A DNA stretch of 64,000 nucleotides from Candidatus Eisenbergiella merdavium. Its GTDB lineage: Bacteria; Bacillota; Clostridia; Lachnospirales; Lachnospiraceae. Below are positions 60,712 to 64,000 of the stretch, piece by piece; positions within the stretch are counted from its first letter, which is position 1, and the number at the start of each line of letters is the position of its first letter. The stretch lies in NCBI GenBank assembly GCA_019119595.1, contig DWWS01000055.1, forward strand, positions 31,895-95,894, read 5' to 3'. Made by a program: the position numbers and the translations under genes. The notes below the pieces were generated by a model, which was not told where the DNA came from, ran no database searches, and worked only from the letters and a program-made list of their open reading frames with translations.

Positions 60712-62412
60712 GTGAGTTTGCAGACAATTGACGCCGGCTGTCTGGCGAAGATGTTTCTGGCGGGAGCCAGGAGGCTTGAGAGCAAAAAAGAGTGGATCAA
60801 CGAGCTGAACGTATTTCCGGTACCGGACGGGGATACGGGAACGAACATGACGCTTACCATCATGTCGGCGGCAAAGGATGTGGCGGCCATGGCGGAGCCC
60901 GATATGGCGGCGCTGTCCAAGGCGATCTCCTCCGGCTCCCTTCGCGGCGCGAGAGGAAATTCCGGCGTTATCCTTTCCCAGCTTTTCAGAGGCTTTACCA
61001 AGGGGATCCGGGATTACGACGTGATCACCATCCCGATCATGGCCGCAGCCTGTGAAAAGGCTGTGGAGACGGCGTATAAGGCTGTCATGAAGCCGAAGGA
61101 AGGAACGATCCTCACCGTGGCGAAGGGCGCGTCCATGAAGGCAAGAGAGCTTGCCGACGCGGGCGAGGAGGATATGGAAAAATTTATCGGGGAGATCATC
61201 GCGCATGCGGAGTATGTGCTCAGCCAGACGCCGGAGATGCTTCCCGTTCTGAAGCAGGCAGGCGTGGTGGATTCCGGCGGACAGGGACTTGTTGAGGTGC
61301 TGCGCGGCGCGTTCGACGCCTTCACCGGCAAGGTATCCGCGGACTCCTTTGATTTCAGCGAACCGGCAAAGCCCGCCGCTTCTGAGATGCCCAGGGGCAG
61401 CCTGGAGGTACAGGCGGACATGGAGATCAAATTCGGCTACTGTACCGAGTTTATCATCATGCTGAACAAGACCTTCAATATCAAGCAGGAAATGGATTTC
61501 AAGGCTTATCTGGAGTCCATCGGCGATTCCATCGTGGTGGTTGCGGATGATGACGTGGTGAAGGTGCACGTACATACCAATGACCCCGGACTTGCGATCC
61601 AGAAGGCATTGAAGTATGGCGCGCTTTCTAATATGAAGATAGACAACATGCGGCTTGAGCATCAGGAGAAGCTGTTTAAGCTGTCGGAGAAGGAGAAAGA
61701 GCAGGAAACCTCCGGGCAGGCCGCTTCAGACGGAGCGGAGGCAGGAGAGCATAAGGATTCCGGCTTTATCGCGGTATCCGCAGGAGACGGCCTCGCAGAG
61801 ATCTTCCGCGGCCTTGGCGTGGATTCCATCATCGAGGGCGGCCAGACCATGAACCCCAGCACGGAGGATGTGGTCAACGCCATTCAGAAGGTCAACGCGG
61901 ATACGGTTTACGTGCTTCCCAACAACAAGAACATCATCCTTGCCGCCAATCAGGCAAAGTATCTGGTGGAGGATAAGAAGGTGGTGGTCGTGCCCACAAA
62001 GACCATTCCCCAGGGCATCACGGCAGTGATCAATTTCGTTCCGGATATGGGAGCGGAGGAGAATGAGGCGGCCATGACGGAGGAGATTTCCCGCGTCAGG
62101 ACCGGTGAAGTGACCTACGCGGTGCGCGATACGGTCATCGACGACAAGCAGATCCGTCAGGGCGATTATATGGGAATCGGAGACGACGGGATCCTGTCGG
62201 TCGGCTCGGACATTGCGGACGTGGCCTATGACATGACGGCGGCCATGATGAGCGAGGACTGCGAGCTCATCAGCATCTACTACGGAGCGGACGTGACGGA
62301 GGAGGATGCCGAAAAGCTGAAGGCGAGAGTGGAGGAGCGTTATCCCTCCTGCGACATCGAGCTGCAGTACGGCGGACAGCCCATTTATTACTATATCATT
62401 TCAGCCGAATGA
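60712..62412 (+). CDS. fakA: Fatty acid kinase FakA (DhaL domain, YloV)
   Basis: 566 residues from a GTG, with AAGGAGG before it. The N-terminal DhaL/DAK2 kinase domain has LNVFPVPDGDTGTNMTLT (metal-binding Asp residues) and SLRGARGNSGVILSQLFRG. The middle (VDSGGQGLVEVLRG, FGYCTEFII, DDDVVKVHVHTNDPG) and the C-terminal DegV-like region (NKNIILAANQAKYL) match FakA/YloV. FakA phosphorylates fatty acids held by DegV-type FakB proteins and feeds PlsX/PlsY. A DegV gene lies at 41974 and plsY at 19599. Confidence 0.96.
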   Translation: MSLQTIDAGCLAKMFLAGARRLESKKEWINELNVFPVPDGDTGTNMTLTIMSAAKDVAAMAEPDMAALSKAISSGSLRGARGNSGVILSQLFRGFTKGIRDYDVITIPIMAAACEKAVETAYKAVMKPKEGTILTVAKGASMKARELADAGEEDMEKFIGEIIAHAEYVLSQTPEMLPVLKQAGVVDSGGQGLVEVLRGAFDAFTGKVSADSFDFSEPAKPAASEMPRGSLEVQADMEIKFGYCTEFIIMLNKTFNIKQEMDFKAYLESIGDSIVVVADDDVVKVHVHTNDPGLAIQKALKYGALSNMKIDNMRLEHQEKLFKLSEKEKEQETSGQAASDGAEAGEHKDSGFIAVSAGDGLAEIFRGLGVDSIIEGGQTMNPSTEDVVNAIQKVNADTVYVLPNNKNIILAANQAKYLVEDKKVVVVPTKTIPQGITAVINFVPDMGAEENEAAMTEEISRVRTGEVTYAVRDTVIDDKQIRQGDYMGIGDDGILSVGSDIADVAYDMTAAMMSEDCELISIYYGADVTEEDAEKLKARVEERYPSCDIELQYGGQPIYYYIISAE

Positions 62413-62488
62413 TTCCTCCGGCGGCCTTCTGGCAGCCGGCGGCCTCCGGGCAGCGGCCCGGGCCGCCGGCCGTGGAATAAAGGAAGCG

Positions 62489-64000
62489 ATGAAGATTCAG
62501 ACAGGATTGACCTCCATTAAGGGAGTCGGCGAAAAGACGGCGGAGCTTTTCGCCAGGCTCCGCATCACAAACGTGGGAGAGCTCCTGGAGCACTACCCCA
62601 GAGATTATGAGAAAATGGAAGCGCCCGTTACCGTATCGGCGCTCACGCCCGGAAGGGTATGCGCCGTGAAGGCGGCCGTGATCGGCGTGCCGCAGGTAAC
62701 GAGGGTTCGCTCCCTGGTCATAGCGAACGTACAGGCCGGAGATGCAACCGGCTTTTTTCGTCTGACCTTTTTCGGAATGCCCTATATCCGCAGCGTTCTC
62801 AAACCGGGCAGCACGCATGTGTTCCGCGGGCTCTGCCAGGCCGGAAGCGGGAGAAACGCCGCCCGGCTGGTGCGAATGGAGCAGCCCGCCATTTTCAGTG
62901 CGGAGGACTATTCCGCCGTTCAGGATACCCTGCAGCCCAGATACGCGCTGACGAAGGGACTGACGAACCGCCTGATGACCAGGACGGTGCAGGCGGCCCT
63001 GAGGGAGTTCGCAGGCGGCCACGGTCCGGAAGCGGACGACGCCGCATTTCAGGAATTTCTGCCCTCGAAGCTCCAGCAGGAATTGGATCTGATCTCCTGG
63101 CGGGAGGCGGTGATAAAGATTCACTGCCCCGGCGACGAAAGAGAGCTTGCCGCCGCCAGAAGAAGGCTTTGCTTCAATGAATTTCTGGCCTTTTTCCTCG
63201 GCCTTTCCCGGCTGAAAAGGGAAAACCGGGCGAGAGAGGTGCAGCGGGTTCTGGAAAGGGTGCCGGATACGGACAGGCTGCTGGAGCGGCTTCCCTACCG
63301 CCTGACGGGAGCGCAGCTTCGCGTCTGGGAGCAGATCGAGGAAGACATGAGCGCTGAGACTGCCATGAACCGGCTGGTGCAGGGGGATGTGGGTAGCGGA
63401 AAGACGATCCTGGCCTTCCTTGCCCTTCTGATGTGCGCCGCGAACGGCAGGCAGGGCTGTCTGATGGCCCCCACGGAGGTGCTGGCGGCCCAGCATTTCG
63501 AGGCCCTTTCCGGGCTGTGCAGAGAGCAGGGGCTGTGCATCCGCCCCGTTCTGCTCACCGGCTCCACACCGGCCGGGGAAAAGAAGCGGATCTACCGGGC
63601 CATCGCGGCGGGGGAATATAATGTGATCGTGGGCACCCACGCCCTGATCCAGGAAAAGGTGGAATACCGCGGCCTTTCCCTTGTGGTCACAGACGAGCAG
63701 CACCGCTTCGGCGTGCGGCAGCGGGAGAGCCTGGCGGATAAGGGAGAGGGAACCCACGTGCTGGTAATGAGCGCGACGCCCATTCCCCGCACCCTGGCCA
63801 TCGTGCTTTACGGGGATCTGAACGTTTCCATTCTGGACGAGATGCCTGTGGGAAGGCTTCCCATCAAAAACTGCGTGGTGGGAACCTCCTGGCGGCCGAA
63901 GGCCTATTCCTTCATCACCGATCAGGTGCGGGCGGGCCATCAGGCCTATGTGATCTGTCCTCTGGTGGAGGCCAGCGAGAAGACCGAAGCGGAAAATGTG
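62489..64000 (+). CDS. recG: ATP-dependent DNA helicase RecG, N-terminal part
   Basis: The gene runs off the window; 504 codons are present. RecG remodels stalled forks and branched DNA. The N-terminal wedge/OB domain (SIKGVGEKTAELFARL, HYPRDYEK) is followed by the helicase core: Walker A GDVGSGKT near residue 299, APTEVLAAQH, and the DEQH box (Asp402) with HRFGVRQR. MSATPIPRTLAI and the DEMPVGR segment follow. GGAAGCG before the ATG is a modest ribosome binding site. The 76 bp before it hold a very GC-rich palindromic stretch. Confidence 0.96.
   Translation, partial: MKIQTGLTSIKGVGEKTAELFARLRITNVGELLEHYPRDYEKMEAPVTVSALTPGRVCAVKAAVIGVPQVTRVRSLVIANVQAGDATGFFRLTFFGMPYIRSVLKPGSTHVFRGLCQAGSGRNAARLVRMEQPAIFSAEDYSAVQDTLQPRYALTKGLTNRLMTRTVQAALREFAGGHGPEADDAAFQEFLPSKLQQELDLISWREAVIKIHCPGDERELAAARRRLCFNEFLAFFLGLSRLKRENRAREVQRVLERVPDTDRLLERLPYRLTGAQLRVWEQIEEDMSAETAMNRLVQGDVGSGKTILAFLALLMCAANGRQGCLMAPTEVLAAQHFEALSGLCREQGLCIRPVLLTGSTPAGEKKRIYRAIAAGEYNVIVGTHALIQEKVEYRGLSLVVTDEQHRFGVRQRESLADKGEGTHVLVMSATPIPRTLAIVLYGDLNVSILDEMPVGRLPIKNCVVGTSWRPKAYSFITDQVRAGHQAYVICPLVEASEKTEAENV

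Noticed and set aside
62396..63940. Minus-strand open frame of 514 codons at the window end
   Set aside because: The plus strand holds recG with all its motifs; the minus frame is its shadow.
1..64000. tRNA, rRNA, insertion sequence, prophage or CRISPR
   Set aside because: I looked for tRNA T-loops, transposase motifs and spaced repeats on both strands and saw none.

Overview
This 64 kb window is a stretch of core chromosome from a GC-rich low-temperature-unremarkable Firmicute, most likely a member of the Lachnospiraceae (Clostridia). The evidence is the gene order ffh-rpsP-khpA-rimM-trmD-rplS-lepB-rbgA-rnhB-yraN, the divergent rpmB / asp23-fakA-recG locus, sporulation-type genes (ytfJ and its DUF2953 neighbour), Gram-positive style T-box control of pheST, strong AGGAGG-type ribosome binding sites, and sigma-A promoters with 17-bp spacers. 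I see no tRNA, rRNA, insertion sequence, prophage or CRISPR array.

Layout. 1-5.2 kb: end of ffh, then the ribosome maturation genes rpsP, khpA, rimM and a trmD fused to a GNAT acetyltransferase. An AT-rich lipoprotein gene, broken at a G9 tract, separates trmD from rplS. 5.2-9.7 kb: two signal peptidases flanking rbgA, then rnhB, yraN and pgeF. 9.8-15.3 kb: a beta-lactamase-fold serine hydrolase and a two-component system. 15.4-23.7 kb: prs divergent from a DUF512 radical-SAM gene, der, plsY, gpsA and a GH3 glucosidase. 23.8-31.7 kb: cstA with an uncharacterised partner, metF divergent from aroA, a PurF-like paralogue without the catalytic cysteine, and two flavodoxin-fold genes. 31.8-38.6 kb: a phenylalanine T-box, pheS, pheT, a small protein, an M18 aminopeptidase and queA. 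38.7-43 kb: an M20 dipeptidase, a PucR-type regulator, an orphan 57-residue gene with its own promoter and terminator, and a DegV protein. 43-53.5 kb: an unknown membrane protein, a TPR protein, a NusG-II/Gx transporter pair, ruvAB, zapA, a U32 peptidase and a SEDS/PBP pair. 53.6-56.5 kb: Nudix, DUF2953, ytfJ and a 50-residue membrane protein. 56.6-64 kb: AraC regulator, MATE exporter, acetyltransferase, rpmB, asp23, fakA and recG (cut by the window end).

Working together, the genes cover translation (SRP, S16, L19, L28, PheRS, RimM, TrmD, QueA, RbgA, Der), secretion (Ffh, LepB), envelope and lipid synthesis (PlsY, GpsA, FakA/DegV, SEDS-PBP), DNA repair (RuvAB, RecG, RNase HII) and peptide use (CstA, M18, M20, U32).

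The window is mostly ordinary core genome. The points that stand out are the TrmD-GNAT fusion, the homopolymer-interrupted lipoprotein, the PurF-like protein with Gly in place of Cys1, the orphan 57-residue gene beside the PucR regulator, clusters of perfect hairpins between genes, and short repeats embedded in several translation-initiation regions.
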